Shown: piece after piece, positions 63,576 to 64,000 of the stretch
How the letters are laid out: every line of letters begins with the position of its first letter
How positions within the stretch are numbered: position 1 is the stretch's first letter
Assembly: GCF_041435115.1 (NCBI RefSeq)
Contig: NZ_CP108046.1
Coordinates: forward strand, 2,790,001-2,854,000
Source of the DNA: Streptomyces sp. NBC_00289
Lineage (GTDB): Bacteria; Actinomycetota; Actinomycetes; Streptomycetales; Streptomycetaceae
Length of the DNA: 64,000 nucleotides
Direction: 5' to 3'
Position numbers and translations under genes: made by a program
Notes under the pieces: generated by a model
Database searches by the model: none
The model's input: the letters and a program-made list of their open reading frames with translations, nothing else
What the model was told of the DNA's origin: nothing

Positions 63576-64000
63576 ATGGTGAGACAAGAGCGTGCCATCC
63601 GGACGCGCAAGGCGATCCTGGAGGCCGCGGGCGCGGTTTTCGACGAACACGGCTACGCCTCGACCACCATCGCGATGGTGCTTGAGCGGGCCGAGGTCAC
63701 CAAAGGTGCCCTGTACTTCCACTTCCCGTCCAAGGAATCCCTCGCCCAGGCGGTACTTGACGAGCAGTTGCCCTTCGGGGCCGTGCCGCCGCACCCGTGC
63801 AGGCTGCAGGAGATCATCGACATCACGTTCGTGTTCGGGCGGCGGCTGCTGGACAACTCGCTGCTCCAGGGCAGCGTGCGGCTGACGGTGGACCAGTGCG
63901 CGCCGCCCGGCGTCGACCACACGGGCCCCTACCGGCAGTGGGCCGACCTTCTGGTGGAGATGATGGAACAGGCGCGAGAGCAGGGTGAGTTGCTGCCCAC
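63576..64000 (+). CDS. Second gamma-butyrolactone receptor-like TetR regulator, 3' end cut by window edge
   Basis: The first 141 residues are present. They include the TetR HTH of the ArpA/ScbR group (RAIRTRKAILEAAGAVFDEH, then VTKGALYFHFPSKESLAQAV) and the ligand-pocket Trp122 in TGPYRQWADLL, equivalent to Trp127 of CprB. ATG 63576 has an AAGGG site. Divergent from the AfsA homologue with an ARE-like site between. The C-terminus lies outside the window. It may be the receptor of the signal made by the AfsA homologue, with the CprB-like protein as a second or pseudo-receptor. Confidence 0.88.
   Translation, partial: MVRQERAIRTRKAILEAAGAVFDEHGYASTTIAMVLERAEVTKGALYFHFPSKESLAQAVLDEQLPFGAVPPHPCRLQEIIDITFVFGRRLLDNSLLQGSVRLTVDQCAPPGVDHTGPYRQWADLLVEMMEQAREQGELLP

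Overview
The window is high-GC actinobacterial chromosome, almost certainly Streptomyces. The support is strong third-position GC bias, frequent GTG starts, many apparent leaderless promoters, a bifunctional geosmin synthase, an SSI-type protease inhibitor, an AfsA/gamma-butyrolactone receptor locus, an AfsQ1-like two-component system and treY/treZ/glgX. The block with geosmin synthase, a DUF89 protein and a CprB-like receptor matches what I remember of the S. coelicolor SCO6071-SCO6073 region. The sulfur operon also resembles the S. coelicolor sulfite reductase/cys operon. No tRNA, rRNA, CRISPR array, IS element or prophage was seen. Both window edges cut genes: a carboxylesterase at the left and a TetR receptor at the right.

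Layout. 1-14 kb holds mixed metabolic and regulatory genes: carboxylesterase, LacI regulator with its own operator, membrane-tethered HTH protein, ThuA-like and VOC proteins, two AraC regulators, an NmrA-type reductase, a YihY membrane protein, an AidB-like acyl-CoA dehydrogenase, a GAF regulator, a secreted protein and a GNAT. 14.3-23.8 kb is an assimilatory sulfate operon: a cysteine-containing leader peptide, sulfite reductase, small zinc-ribbon protein, cysH, cysC, cysD, cysN, an Ssu-type sulfonate ABC transporter and a sirohydrochlorin chelatase that makes the siroheme for the reductase. 23.9-30 kb holds a TIGR03086 protein, ketopantoate reductase-like protein, DUF1697 protein, MMPL transporter and an OleD/Mgt-type macrolide glycosyltransferase.

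30-33.9 kb is an overlapping response regulator, histidine kinase and GerMN lipoprotein operon. It is divergent from a secreted DUF3152 metalloprotease-like gene, and an AfsQ1-style box lies between them. 33.9-38.9 kb has a sugar-type ABC importer without ATPase, an APH-fold kinase and a DnaQ-like exonuclease. 39-42.5 kb has an SAV2148-family protein and a copper amine oxidase that looks split over two exported polypeptides. 42.7-54 kb carries glgX, treY and treZ for glycogen to trehalose conversion. Between treY and treZ sit two M14 carboxypeptidase paralogues, a subtilisin inhibitor coupled to one of them, and an FHA protein. 54-58 kb has an APH-like protein lacking catalytic residues, an M24 aminopeptidase, a phosphodiesterase and a PDZ protein.

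58.2-64 kb is the most suggestive region: geosmin synthase, a DUF89/ARMT1-type protein, a CprB-like receptor, an AfsA-family gamma-butyrolactone synthase homologue and a second divergent receptor, with ARE-like sequences upstream of both receptors. This looks like a self-contained butyrolactone signalling locus. Several intergenic regions also carry short GC-rich tandem repeats (around 0.57, 8.73, 47.4-47.8, 49.3 and 54 kb).
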